Source: an uncultured Acidobacteriaceae bacterium
GTDB taxonomy: Bacteria > Acidobacteriota > Terriglobia > Terriglobales > Acidobacteriaceae
Length of the DNA stretch: 64,000 nt
Direction of reading: 5' to 3'
Assembly (NCBI GenBank): GCA_903904755.1
Contig: CAIVDV010000008.1
Location: 27,680 to 91,679, forward strand
The notes beneath the pieces were generated by a model that was not told where the DNA came from, did no database searches, and saw only the letters and a list, made by a program, of their open reading frames with translations. Positions 1 to 9,100 of the stretch are shown piece after piece. Positions within the stretch are counted from its first letter, which is position 1; every line of letters begins with the position of its first letter. Made by a program: the position numbers and the translations under genes.

Positions 1-120
1 TAACCCTCAAAAGCCCATAATTAGTGCCAGGCACCCAAAAGGGCAAACTCCATGGCAGAGGGTATCCGACAAATTTGTCCAGGCCCCGAAGGCGCCGCAG
101 CAAACCAGATTCCCCCAAAA

Positions 121-236
121 GCGCGCAAAAAGGGCACAAAAAGGCACTTGAATGGCCCAGGTAACCACCCCGCAACTCACATACTATCAATCACATAGAT
201 GGCATTTTCCCCGCAAAAAACACCCCCCCCCACCCC
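121..236 (-). repeat. Dispersed repeat B, left copy (inverted)
   Basis: Read on the minus strand, this stretch shares four collinear blocks with 19424-19547: GGTGTTTTTTGCGGG, GGTGGTTACCTGG (157-169 here), TTTTTGTGC (134-142 here) and TTTTGCGCGC (121-130 here). The sequence between blocks has diverged. Block order and approximate spacing are kept, which argues for common descent rather than chance. The element lies downstream of dnaA; the other copy lies downstream of the carotenoid operon. I see no open reading frame in it. The family is not known to me. Confidence 0.5.
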
Positions 237-360
237 TTTTTCAGAGGTTACCCCCGAAAAATTCACCCCTGAAGCTGGCGTCCTCCCGTCACGCCTGTTC
301 ACAGTCCAATCAGAATTGAAGCTCTGACTGCGGCGCGACAGAAGCAAATGCCCAAAAGAC

Positions 361-394
361 AAAACGCCCTCGAACGGAAAGTTCGAGGGCTTTT
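361..394. terminator. Bidirectional terminator after dnaA
   Basis: A perfect 10-bp inverted repeat GCCCTCGAAC (366-375) and GTTCGAGGGC (381-390) encloses the loop GGAAA. It is flanked by AAAA on the left and TTTT on the right, so it can work on both strands. For dnaA (minus) it begins about 25 bases after the stop codon. Confidence 0.85.
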
Positions 395-416
395 CGTCTG
401 GGTTGGCAGCAGCCGG

Positions 417-1856
417 TTAGCCGTTGAGCGTTTCCTGAAGCTTGTTGATGGTGCGGTTCAGGTCCTTGTCGGTGCGGCGGAGTTCGTCGATTTTGCCGAT
501 GGAGTGCATCACGGTGGTGTGGTGCTTGCCACCGAACTGGCGTCCGATTTCGGGCAGCGACGCCTCGGTGAGGCTCTTGGCCAGGTACATGGCAATCTGG
601 CGAGGCACCACAACGGCGCGGGAGTTGTTCTTCTGCTTCAGCTCCGAAACCCGCATGCCAAACTGCTCGGCGACAGACTTCTGGATAGCCTCAATGGAGA
701 TTTTGCGGGTTTGGGTGTCAATGAACTGCTTTAGGCACTGCTGGGTGGAGTGGAGGGTGATCTCCATGCCGTTGTGCTGGCACCAGGCGATGAGGCGGGT
801 GAGGGCGCCCTCGAGTTCGCGGACGTTGGTGCGAACGTTGGAGGCGATGAACATGGCCACGTCGATGGGGAGGTGGGTCTGCTCGCTCTCAGCCTTCTTC
901 TGCAGGATGGCGACCTTGGTTTCGAGGTCGGGGGGCTGGATGTCGGCCTGCAGGCCCCACTCGAAGCGGGAGCGGAGACGCTCTTCAATTTCGGCGAGTT
1001 CCTTGGGCGGACGATCGGAGGTGATGACGACCTGTTTGTTGCTCTCGTGGAGGGCGTTGAAGGTGTGGAAGAACTCCTCCTGGGTACGCTCCTTGCCGGA
1101 GATGAACTGGATGTCGTCGATGAGGAGGATGTCGAGGGTGCGGTAGCGGTCACGGAAGCTGGTCATGCGATCGGTACGGATGGCGTTGATGAGCTCGTTG
1201 GTGAAGTTCTCCGCAGTCACGTAGCAGAGGCTGGCGATGGGCTGCCGGCGCTTGACCTCGTGGCCGATGGCCTGCATGAGGTGGGTTTTGCCGAGGCCGA
1301 CGCCGCCGTAGAGGAAGAGCGGGTTGTAGGCCTTGCCGGGGCGCTCCGCTGAGGCCAGGGAGGCGGCGCGGGCAAACTGGTTGCCGTTGCCGATGACGAA
1401 GTTGTCGAAGGTGTAGCGCTGGTTGAGCTGTGCGGCAGTGGACCAGTCAATGGTGAGCTGGTGGTCTGCGGCGGACTGAGTGGCAGGGCGGCGAGCCGGA
1501 GCGTTGTTGGCGGCGGTGCGGGGTGCCTGCGGGGAGTGACTGGAGAGGGGGCCGAAGCCGCCGTCGCGGCGCTTGGAGTGGGGGGGGGCCTGCTTTTCCG
1601 CAGGGATGAAGACAACGTCGTGGATGTCGAGCCCGATGGACTCGATGGCCTCATCGATGAGGTTCTCCCACTTTTCGCCAATGTGGAGGAACTCTTCTCC
1701 CGGGACAAGGACGTAGAGGGTGCGCCCGTCGATGTGGCTGAAGCGGGTGGGCTTGAGCCAGGTTTCGAAGGACTGGCGGATCATCTTCTTTTCGAGTGCG
1801 GCCAGAATCTGAATCCACGGATTTGGTGCCGGCGAGGGAGTGGTGGCGAATGACAT
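417..1856 (-). CDS. dnaA: Chromosomal replication initiator protein DnaA
   Basis: This ATPase binds DnaA boxes at oriC, opens the duplex and helps load the replicative helicase. The 479 residues show the usual order: an N-terminal helicase-interaction domain (about 1-85), a Pro/Ala-rich linker, and the AAA+ domain with Walker A GGVGLGKT (about 184-191) and Walker B LLIDDIQ (about 244-250). A C-terminal helix-turn-helix DNA-binding domain carries the signature FGGKHHTTVMHS near 440. Length fits the family. I chose ATG 1856 because AAGGA sits about 8 bases upstream; a TTG codon directly before it is the alternative. The gene is divergent from rpmH, the arrangement seen beside many bacterial origins. 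Confidence 0.98.
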   Translation of the reverse strand: MSFATTPSPAPNPWIQILAALEKKMIRQSFETWLKPTRFSHIDGRTLYVLVPGEEFLHIGEKWENLIDEAIESIGLDIHDVVFIPAEKQAPPHSKRRDGGFGPLSSHSPQAPRTAANNAPARRPATQSAADHQLTIDWSTAAQLNQRYTFDNFVIGNGNQFARAASLASAERPGKAYNPLFLYGGVGLGKTHLMQAIGHEVKRRQPIASLCYVTAENFTNELINAIRTDRMTSFRDRYRTLDILLIDDIQFISGKERTQEEFFHTFNALHESNKQVVITSDRPPKELAEIEERLRSRFEWGLQADIQPPDLETKVAILQKKAESEQTHLPIDVAMFIASNVRTNVRELEGALTRLIAWCQHNGMEITLHSTQQCLKQFIDTQTRKISIEAIQKSVAEQFGMRVSELKQKNNSRAVVVPRQIAMYLAKSLTEASLPEIGRQFGGKHHTTVMHSIGKIDELRRTDKDLNRTINKLQETLNG

Positions 1857-2416
1857 CAACGATTCCTTAATCTTCTACTTGCTCTTGCATATGACTCCGG
1901 TCAGAGCCCAGGTTGTGTGCAATTTAGGAAATACAAATCCTCTTGGGAGCGCAAGCAAGTGTTGCCTTGCATTCCATGTGTGAGGCGCCAGTGGGGTGAT
2001 TGGCCGGGATTGGAGGGCCCGTTTGTATCGAAATCGCGGAGACAACTCAGTACTGCGGGGACACGAGAATCAATGTGTGAACGGGGTTGATGTTAGCACA
2101 AAAAGGGGGCTCTGCAACGCTGTATTCACAATTGCACCAAGGATGGTGAAAGGTGCATGGGAGGCTTGACAAACGAGTATTTTCGCGCTCTTTTTGAAGC
2201 CGACATCGAGAGCATGAAACGCATTTCCGCAAAGGCAGCGGTCGGGCGGCGGCTGGGGGAGGTGGGATTGTATACCGGCGGGGATAACGGGGAAAAGTGG
2301 GGGGATGGGGTGGATTTGGGAGCAGAAGTGCGATAGACTTAAGACTTGCCGCCAAGGCGCCGCATTTGTGTGCGTAAGTGGCAGCCGAATCAAGAGAGAC
2401 ACAGGAGCGCATTCCA
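1857..2416. other. dnaA-rpmH divergent intergenic region, candidate oriC area
   Basis: This is the 560-base gap between dnaA and rpmH, a common location of the origin. Both flanking genes must have promoters here. I searched by eye for TTATCCACA-type DnaA boxes on both strands and found none with fewer than two mismatches; the nearest is GTATTCACA around 2120. No clear AT-rich unwinding element stands out. The origin assignment therefore rests on position only. Confidence 0.35.
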
Positions 2417-2572
2417 ATGCCCAAGCGCACATTTCAGCCCAACCGTCGCAAGCGCGTCAAGACCCACGGCTTCCGGGCCCGCATGAAGACCAAGAGCGGC
2501 GCAGCCGTTCTGAGCCGCCGTCGCGCGCAGGGACGCAAGCGCGTCGCCGTGAGCGCCGGCTTCCGCGACTAG
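2417..2572 (+). CDS. rpmH: 50S ribosomal protein L34
   Basis: This is a small, very basic component of the large ribosomal subunit. The 51-residue product starts [13 protein letters not shown] and continues through the family-typical HGFRARM segment to a GRKRVAVS tail. I chose ATG 2417 because it gives the canonical N-terminus and has ACAGGAG at 2401-2407; an in-frame ATG at 2378 would add 13 non-conserved residues. It is the first gene of the rpmH-rnpA-yidD-yidC block, which pairs ribosome and RNase P synthesis with the membrane insertase in most bacteria. Confidence 0.97.
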   Translation: MPKRTFQPNRRKRVKTHGFRARMKTKSGAAVLSRRRAQGRKRVAVSAGFRD

Positions 2573-2589
2573 TTGACAGCAGTTTGGAG

Positions 2590-2626
2590 TTGCCTGCCAC
2601 GCGGGGAGACCTGTGGTGGCGGGCAA
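2590..2626 (+). other. Long hairpin between rpmH and rnpA
   Basis: TTGCCTGCCAC (2590-2600) pairs with GTGGCGGGCAA (2616-2626) over 11 bp with one G-U, leaving a 15-base loop. No T-run follows, so it is a poor intrinsic terminator. It may be a processing or attenuation signal separating L34 from RNase P protein expression. That role is inference only. Confidence 0.4.
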
Positions 2627-2863
2627 AGCTGACGTAACCGGACCCCTATGGGGTGCAGGCGGGAGCAGCCCAAGCTGGTGGCTCCGAGAGCGAAGAGCCG
2701 GGAGGCAGGATGCCCCGGCGGTTTGCAGAAGCCTGAAGAGACACTCCCCGCAGGAAGGCCCTGGCCTCTCATCCGGTATCCGGGTGGTACTTCCCGAGAC
2801 GAGGCCGCCGTCCCCATGAACCCAGAGAAGAAAATCGTGCCGGATGCCAACCGAGAGGGCGGC

Positions 2864-3274
2864 ATGACGGCGCGCGATACCCGTTTGCGAAAACATGCGG
2901 AGTACCAGCGCGTGTACCAGGCGTCGCGGAAGCAGTTTTCCGGAGCGATGACGTGGTTTGCGGCGCGGCGTGAGGACAGTGGCGTTCGGACCGAGGTGAC
3001 CGGACCCAGGGTGGGGCTGACGGTGGGCAAGGTGCTGGGCAAGGCGGTGGACCGGAACCGGATCAAGCGGCGGATGCGGGCCGCGGTTCGGGCGAACCTG
3101 GGTGAACTGCCGGCGGGGGTGGATGTGATTCTGCACCCCAAGCGGCTGGTGCGGGATGCGGAATTCGGGAAACTTCAGAGCGAGGTTCAGCGTATCTTTC
3201 GTCAGGCGGCTGCGCAAGTACGGGCAGCGGCGACCAGGGGCGGTGGAATACCCCCGGCAGAGAAGAAGGCATGA
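2864..3274 (+). CDS. rnpA: Ribonuclease P protein component
   Basis: This is the protein subunit that assists the RNase P RNA in removing tRNA 5' leaders. The product has the typical opening RLRKHAEYQRVY and the family signature GLTVGKVLGKAVDRNRIKRRMR, which contains the RNR motif that contacts RNA. I chose ATG 2864 (136 residues) because GAGAGGG lies 4 bases upstream and the length fits the family. An in-frame ATG at 2816 would give 152 residues, and the frame stays open further upstream to 2648 without conserved sequence. The stop overlaps the yidD start by 4 bases (ATGA), so the two are translationally coupled. Confidence 0.93.
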   Translation: MTARDTRLRKHAEYQRVYQASRKQFSGAMTWFAARREDSGVRTEVTGPRVGLTVGKVLGKAVDRNRIKRRMRAAVRANLGELPAGVDVILHPKRLVRDAEFGKLQSEVQRIFRQAAAQVRAAATRGGGIPPAEKKA

Positions 3275-3540
3275 AGCGATTGCTGCTGGCAGGGGTGAAG
3301 GTTTACCGGGGGTGGATATCTCCGGCGTTGCATGCGGTGTTTCCGGGGGAGTGCGGGTACCGGCCGACCTGCTCAGAGTATGCGGCGGAGGCGATTGAGC
3401 TGTACGGTGCCTGGAAGGGTGGCCGGATGGCGATTTGGCGGATTCTGCGGTGCAATCCATGGACGCGGGGCGGGTTTGATCCGGTGCCATTGCCAGGGGT
3501 GGGCGAAAACTCACGACATCCTTACACGGGGCCCCGGTAA
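3271..3540 (+). CDS. yidD: Membrane protein insertion efficiency factor YidD
   Basis: This small membrane-associated protein supports YidC-dependent insertion. The 89 residues show the full family pattern: an N-terminal amphipathic helix, YRPTCSEYAAEAI with its conserved cysteine, and GRMAIWRILRCNPWTRGGFDPVP. It overlaps the end of rnpA by 4 bases and is followed 67 bases later by yidC, the conserved gene order for this factor. Confidence 0.95.
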   Translation: MKRLLLAGVKVYRGWISPALHAVFPGECGYRPTCSEYAAEAIELYGAWKGGRMAIWRILRCNPWTRGGFDPVPLPGVGENSRHPYTGPR

Positions 3541-3607
3541 CGACCCATTACCATAAGAAGACAACGGCATTTTCGGCGCTTGAGGCGCAGACGACAGGAA
3601 TTGAACT

Positions 3608-5395
3608 TTGGCAGAGATTCGTAATCCCAATGCATCCCTTCAGGGACCGGGTGGCAACAGCGGTGGCGGCGGCGACAATCGTTCGCTGTTTGTGTTTATG
3701 GCGATTGCCCTGATGGCCCTGGTGGCCTTCCAGTACTTCACGGTGGCACCAGCGCAGCAGCAGCAGCAAGCCCAGCAACAGGCGGCGAGCCAGCAGGCAG
3801 CGGTGGCGACACCGATTGTGGCGATACCGGGCGCGGCACCGGCGGTGACGGCAGCCAGCGAGCAGACGACGGTGGTGGAAAACGAGCTGTACCGGATTAC
3901 CTTTACGAATCGCGGCGCGCTGGTGAAGAGCTGGATTCTGAAGAAGTACAAGGACAGCAAGGGCAAGCCGCTGGACCTCGTTAACCAGGGAGCGGCAAAG
4001 AACTTTGGGTATCCGCTGAGCCTGTACACGTACGACCAGGGGCAGACGAATGAGCTGAACCAGGCGCTGTATGTGCCGAGCCAGACCGGCGCGGTGTCTG
4101 CGCCGGCAGGGATCAGCTTCCGCTACAGCAATGGCCCCTTGACGGTGACCAAGACGTTTGCCTTCAACGAGAGCTACGTGGTGGACGCAACGGTGGCGGT
4201 GACGCACGGTGGTGCCCCGGTTCGGGCTCTGCTGAGCTGGCCGAGCGGCCTGGGCGACGAGGAAGAGGCGCTGCAATACACGAAGAGCCTGTTTGCATGG
4301 TCGAGCGAGGGCAAGCGGGATTCAACGGGCGCGAACAAGACGTGGTTTTCGCCAGGCGTGAGCGGACAGGGAACGCTGACCCAGAGCTACGACTATGTGG
4401 GCACGCTGGATTTGTATTTCGGTGCAGTTTTCCTGCCGAGTGTACCTTCGCGGGCGACGGTGGTGACCTTCAACAACGGGATGGATGTGCCTGTGGATTC
4501 GGCTCAGCCGCAGGGCAAGAGCTTCCATGCGAATGTGCTTGGATCTGCGATTGGCGACACAAGCGGCGTGACGCATACACGGCTGTTTGCGGGACCGCTG
4601 CAGTTTGATGTGCTGGGCGGAGTGCATACGGCGGCGGCAGACGGCAGCGCGAACGGGCAGGACCTGAAGCAACTGATCCAGTTTGGCTGGCTGAAGATTA
4701 TTGCCGAGCCGCTTTTCTGGCTTCTGAAGCTGGTGCATGGGTACGTGGGCAACTGGGGCTGGGCGATTGTGATTGTGACGATCGTGTTCAATGTGGCGAT
4801 GCTGCCGACGCGTATCTCGATGATGAAGTCGAGCCTGAAGATGGCGCGGGTTGCGCCGAAGATGGACGCGATCAAGCGGAAGTACGCGAACCTGAAGGCG
4901 ACCGACCCGAAGCGAGCCGAGCAGAACACGGAGACGATGGAGCTGTACAAGCAGGAGGGGATCAACCCTTATGGCAGCTGTTTGCCAATGCTGGTGCAGA
5001 TGCCGCTGTTTTTTGCATACTACCGGGTGCTGGCGAATGTAATTGAGCTTCGTCAGGCGACGTGGGGATGGTTGCCGAACCTGTCGGCAGCGGATCCCTA
5101 TCATATTCTGCCAATCGTGATCATCATCAGCATGTTCCTGGTGCAATTCATCAGCCCGGCTCCGGGTATGGACAAGTCGCAGAGACGGATGATGGCGTTT
5201 ATGATGCCGGCGGTGTTTGGTGTATCGATGTGGAACTTTGCCTCGGGCCTGGCGCTGTACTGGTGCACGGGCAACCTGCTGAACCTTGGCATCCAGTTGA
5301 TGATGAACCAGAGCTCGATGGGCCGGGAGCTGCATGCGGCGGCGGCCAAGCGTGCGACCAAGGGACAGAGCAAGACAATCCAGGGCCGGCGGTAA
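3608..5395 (+). CDS. yidC: Membrane protein insertase YidC
   Basis: This inner-membrane insertase integrates proteins with or without the Sec translocon. The 595 residues contain an N-terminal signal-anchor helix (LFVFMAIALMALVAFQYF), a Gln/Ala-rich linker and a large periplasmic domain (about 90-350). The C-terminal core has five hydrophobic segments and the conserved NPYGSCLPMLVQMPLFFAYY stretch. Length and the periplasmic domain fit the Gram-negative type. The start is a TTG at 3608, supported by CAGGAA at 3595-3600; no ATG lies close by. A terminator follows at 5417. Confidence 0.97.
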   Translation: MAEIRNPNASLQGPGGNSGGGGDNRSLFVFMAIALMALVAFQYFTVAPAQQQQQAQQQAASQQAAVATPIVAIPGAAPAVTAASEQTTVVENELYRITFTNRGALVKSWILKKYKDSKGKPLDLVNQGAAKNFGYPLSLYTYDQGQTNELNQALYVPSQTGAVSAPAGISFRYSNGPLTVTKTFAFNESYVVDATVAVTHGGAPVRALLSWPSGLGDEEEALQYTKSLFAWSSEGKRDSTGANKTWFSPGVSGQGTLTQSYDYVGTLDLYFGAVFLPSVPSRATVVTFNNGMDVPVDSAQPQGKSFHANVLGSAIGDTSGVTHTRLFAGPLQFDVLGGVHTAAADGSANGQDLKQLIQFGWLKIIAEPLFWLLKLVHGYVGNWGWAIVIVTIVFNVAMLPTRISMMKSSLKMARVAPKMDAIKRKYANLKATDPKRAEQNTETMELYKQEGINPYGSCLPMLVQMPLFFAYYRVLANVIELRQATWGWLPNLSAADPYHILPIVIIISMFLVQFISPAPGMDKSQRRMMAFMMPAVFGVSMWNFASGLALYWCTGNLLNLGIQLMMNQSSMGRELHAAAAKRATKGQSKTIQGRR

Positions 5396-5416
5396 GCCGG
5401 AAGAGCAACAGAGGGA

Positions 5417-5449
5417 GCCCCGTTCCGGCAGATGCCGGGGCGGGTTTTT
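5417..5449 (+). terminator. Intrinsic terminator after yidC
   Basis: GCCCCG (5417-5422) pairs with CGGGGC (5436-5441), with CCGGC/GCCGG able to extend the fold inside, followed by GGG and TTTTT at 5445-5449. It ends the rpmH-yidC block. Confidence 0.75.
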
Positions 5450-5474
5450 CTTTTGGAGGGGAGGGGGCGAGCAC

Positions 5475-5504
5475 CAAAAAGAATCCGGCACCGGAGATGC
5501 CGGA
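5475..5504 (-). terminator. Intrinsic terminator for the cNMP-binding gene
   Basis: On the minus strand TCCGGC and GCCGGA (plus positions 5484-5489 and 5499-5504) form a stem followed by TTCTTTTT. It lies about 50 bases after the stop of the gene ending at 5552. Confidence 0.65.
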
Positions 5505-5551
5505 GCCGGAAGGGGGGAAGCTTTTGGTACAGGGAGAACTTGAGGCGCGGG

Positions 5552-5986
5552 TTAGCCGATGACGCCGGATGCGTCGACAAAATCAGAGAAAGCCTCGCGG
5601 GCGGCGCGGATCTCCTGGGCGAGGACCTGAAGGACACGGAACATGACCATAGGCTGGCCCTGCATGATGGCGAGGAAATCCTCACTGCGGACAAAACTGA
5701 TGCGCGCGTTGAGCTGGGCTTTGGCGGTGAGCGAATACGGTTTGTTGCCGATGACGGCGGGGAGGCCGAGGAGCGAGCCTGCGCCTGCGACGGTGCGGAG
5801 GGTGATCTCGTCGCCAGAGTTCATGCTGAGGGCAACGGAACCCTCGTGGAGGATGTAAACTCCGGCCGGCTGATCTCCCTGGTGAAAGAGGATGCGGTCG
5901 TGGGAGAGCGTAATGGCCCGTGACCGGGGCGCCAGTTCTCTGAGAAGACTGGGGTCGGCAACAAAGGTGGAGTTATCTTTCGTCAA
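5552..5986 (-). CDS. Cyclic nucleotide-binding (Crp-like sensor) domain protein
   Basis: The 144 residues form a single cyclic nucleotide-binding beta-barrel: ILFHQGDQPAGVYILHEGSVAL, then the turn region GAGSLLGLPAVIG, then a C-terminal helix. There is no helix-turn-helix after the sensor domain, so it is not a complete Crp/Fnr regulator and cannot bind DNA in the usual way. It could act as a stand-alone sensor or partner subunit. The segment that normally carries the phosphate-binding Arg-Ala/Ser reads GLPAVIGNKPYS, so cAMP binding itself is uncertain. The gene is monocistronic, convergent with yidC, with its own terminator. Confidence 0.8.
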   Translation of the reverse strand: MTKDNSTFVADPSLLRELAPRSRAITLSHDRILFHQGDQPAGVYILHEGSVALSMNSGDEITLRTVAGAGSLLGLPAVIGNKPYSLTAKAQLNARISFVRSEDFLAIMQGQPMVMFRVLQVLAQEIRAAREAFSDFVDASGVIG

Positions 5987-6197
5987 TGTGAGTCTCCTTC
6001 TGCCGGCCCGGGGGGATGAGCGTGCAGACCGGCGGCCTGAGGGCTGCCTGTCGCCAAATCTTTACAAGAGATGGGAGGCATAACTGTGACGAGTGTCACT
6101 GAGGGGAGGTCAGATGACGGTGGGATGACAGGATGGGGTGGGAAGGCGCCCCACATCCGGGAGCCGGGACATGGGGCAGCTTGGGTGGTGAGGCGGA

Positions 6198-9100
6198 TTA
6201 TTTTGCAGGGGGGGTGAGTGCCTTGAGGTGCATTTGGGCGAGGACCCAGGTGTCACCGGGGCTGATGATGCCGGGGGGCTTTTCGACGTGGAGGAAGGCC
6301 TGGATAGCGGCGTCGGGCAGACCGTACTGCTCGTAGATGGCGCCGAGACCGAACCAGATGGAGGAGTCGGGCAGGGGGAGCGAGTTTGCGTTCATGGCCT
6401 TGAGGAGGAGTTCGTGCGCCTCGCGGGTTTTGCCCTGGGCGGCGTAGATGCAGGCGAGGGTGTGGAGGACGGCGTAGCTTTCGCCCTTGGTGAGCATGTT
6501 GGACTTCTGGGCGGCTTCGACGGCCTTGTCATCAACGTGGTTATCGAAGAGGCTCTCCCAGGCGTAGTTGTTGTAGTCACCTTCGGTAGCTTTGCCGGTG
6601 TCGAAGACTTTCTGGTCGAACTCGCGGGCGCGGGCGAAGTTGCCTTCGTACTCGGCCTCGAGGCCCTTGAGGCGCAGGAGAATCTCGTCTTTGGGGTGCT
6701 TTTTGAGCTGCTCGTCGAGGAGGGCGTTCCAGTCGTTCCAATCCTTGAGGAGGGCATCGGCGGTGCCGGCGTCACCGAGGGCTACGTGGGAGGAGGGGTA
6801 TTTCTTGAGGAGAACGGCGGCGGCGGCGCGAGCCTGCGGACCGTCCTGAACGGCTGCGTAGCCGTTGGTGAGGATGAGCGCGAGGTTGATCCGATCGTCG
6901 TCGCTGGTGGCCTTGTCAAAGATGGCCTTGAGTTTGGGCAGCAGCGGTTTGATCTCCGGGGTGTCGTCGATGAGGGAGGCTGCTGCGATTTCCATGGCCT
7001 CGTGGCCGCTGGTTTCGCCGGTGGTCCAAAAGCGCGGGAGTTCCGGGCCGGCGAGGGGGTCGTCGCCTCCGCCGCGGTGGAGCTGATCGCGTTGCCAGTC
7101 GAGAAGAGATTTGGCCTCTGTGTCGCGGCCTTTGGAGAGGAGGTAGAGGGCGTAGTTGCCGACCTCGGAGGAGGTTGAGCCGTCGGAGACGACCTTGAAG
7201 CCCCCTTCGTCGCGGGAGACGAAGATTTGCTGGGTTTGGGAACCGAGGCTTTCCATGGAGACGCGATAACCGGTCTTGTCGTCGCCCTCTGAGGTGAACT
7301 TCATGCTGCCGGCAAGAAGGTCGAGGACGACGGAGTCAGTGAGGTCCATCTGGCTGGCTAGGGAGTGGACGAGGCCGATGCCCTGGCTGGCCTTCTCGAT
7401 GTTGCGCTTCCAGGCTTCGTCAGAGGCGTAGGCGTGGCGGGCGACGAACTGGGCCGCATTGGCCTCAGTGACTTCGCCGGAGAAGAAGGCAATCATCATG
7501 CGCTGGGCGGCGCTGGCGGGGTTGGTGGCGGGCAGGTATTCGCCCTTCCAGCGGGTCAGGTTTTTGAAGAGTTCGATTTGCTGGGTAGTTTGGGCGGAGT
7601 CGGACTGGCCCTCAACGCCGGCTGCCATGATTTCCGTGGCAGGGCCGTAGATGTGCATCTGGAGGAGCTGGGCACCGGCGGAGGCGAGGGCGGCGGTGCG
7701 ACCCTCAGAGCCCCCGGAGAGATGCTCAGCGCGTGCGATACCTGCCTTGACGCCGTGGAGGGCGGTGGTGGCGGCGACGGCCATGCCATCGCGGGATTTG
7801 GAGGAGGAGAGCTTGGCGAGTTCGTCGAGGAGGACCTGATATTGGCCACCGTAGAGGAGGTCAAAGAGGAGGTTGTCCTGATACTCCTCGCCGGTCTCCT
7901 TGTCCTTTTCGGTGAGGGCGCGGTACTCGGCTACGGCGTCCTTGAGGGGTGCGCCTTCGCCGTAGCGCTCGCCTTTCTGGTTGTACTCCTGAATGATGGC
8001 GAGGTTGATGCGAGTGACGTTCTCTTCGGGGTCGAGGTCCTTGGATTTGACGAATGCGTCGTGGGCGCACTGCCAGTCAAAGCCCTGGGCGTAGCGGACG
8101 CCGATCTGGTTGAACTCGCAGACCCAGCCCAAGATGCGCCAGGCGACGGCGGATTTGGGATCGAGTTTGGTAGCTTTTTCCGCTTCGGCGCGGGCGCGGT
8201 CGCCGACGCCGGCCTGGAGGAGGGTGTAGGCCATCTGGGTGTGGTGGAGGGCCTCGTCGGGGTGATGGGCAATGAGGTCGGCATCGGCGGCGAGGGCCTC
8301 GCGGGTTTTGCCGGCGGCGAGCAGGCGCGCACCGACCTGGTCGAAGAGGACCATGACCATGTCCTGCTTGTAGGCGGCGAGGACGGCATCGCGAAGGGCG
8401 AGGGCCTGGGCGAGGGTGTAGGTGCCGGGGCCGGAGTTGAAGCGGAGGGTGGCGTGGACGACGCCGTCGGCACCGGTCTCAAAGTGCTGGGAGTAGGTGG
8501 CGGGGCCCATGGGGACGGTTTTGTTTTCGGGCATGGCGCGTGGCTCAAAGCCCTCAGGCGGATAGATGTTGTAGCGCCACTCGGTGAGGAAGGGGTGAAC
8601 CTGGTACTCGGTGGTGCGGGCAGCTTCGGACTTTTTGCGGTCTTCTTCCTGCTGGGGGGTGAGTTTTTGGCCGGCAGGAGCGGGGTCGCGGCGGAACCAC
8701 TCGGGGAGGCGTCCCCAGACCCAGTAGAAGGGGATGGCTACGGCACCGTCATCAATGTCGGTATTGGCACGCTTGGCCTCGGCAACTTTGAGGCGGAGGA
8801 AGAAGGGCTTGGTGAAGTCGCGCCCATCGCCGTGCTCGATGCTGGCGAGGGTTTTGGCGAGGTAGACGCTCTTGATGTAGCGGTCGAGTTCGTTGCGGGA
8901 TTCCTTGGTTTCCTGGCCGCCGTAGCTGGAGCGGTAGGTTTCGTCGATGTCGCCGTGGGTGTCAGAGGCTTCCGTGAACTCGGCGGGGCCGTTGGGGGCC
9001 ATGCGGACGTCGCGGGTTTCAGTGATGGCGTCATCTTCCGGAGAGCCGACGGGGGTGCGGGTGAGGCTGGTGGTGTTGTCGGCGACGATGAGTGCGAGGC

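Larger units (their letters stand above)
1..416. other. Gene-free left edge downstream of dnaA
   Basis: I see no credible gene here; the short minus-strand frame at 177-362 has no family resemblance and lies in low-complexity C-rich sequence. The stretch holds the dnaA terminator (361-394), one copy of a dispersed repeat (121-236, described separately) and a 12-bp perfect palindrome GACAAATTTGTC at 68-79 that could be a protein-binding site. No DnaA-box consensus was found by eye. Confidence 0.6.

Noticed and set aside
2640..2815. Spacer before rnpA as SRP RNA or RNase P RNA
   Set aside because: The conserved cores of these RNAs (GGAAGGAAGCAGCC-type or GAGGAAAGTCCGGGC-type) are absent.
2390..3514. 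Minus-strand frame of 374 codons opposite rpmH-rnpA-yidD
   Set aside because: It runs antisense across three recognised genes and has no family resemblance.
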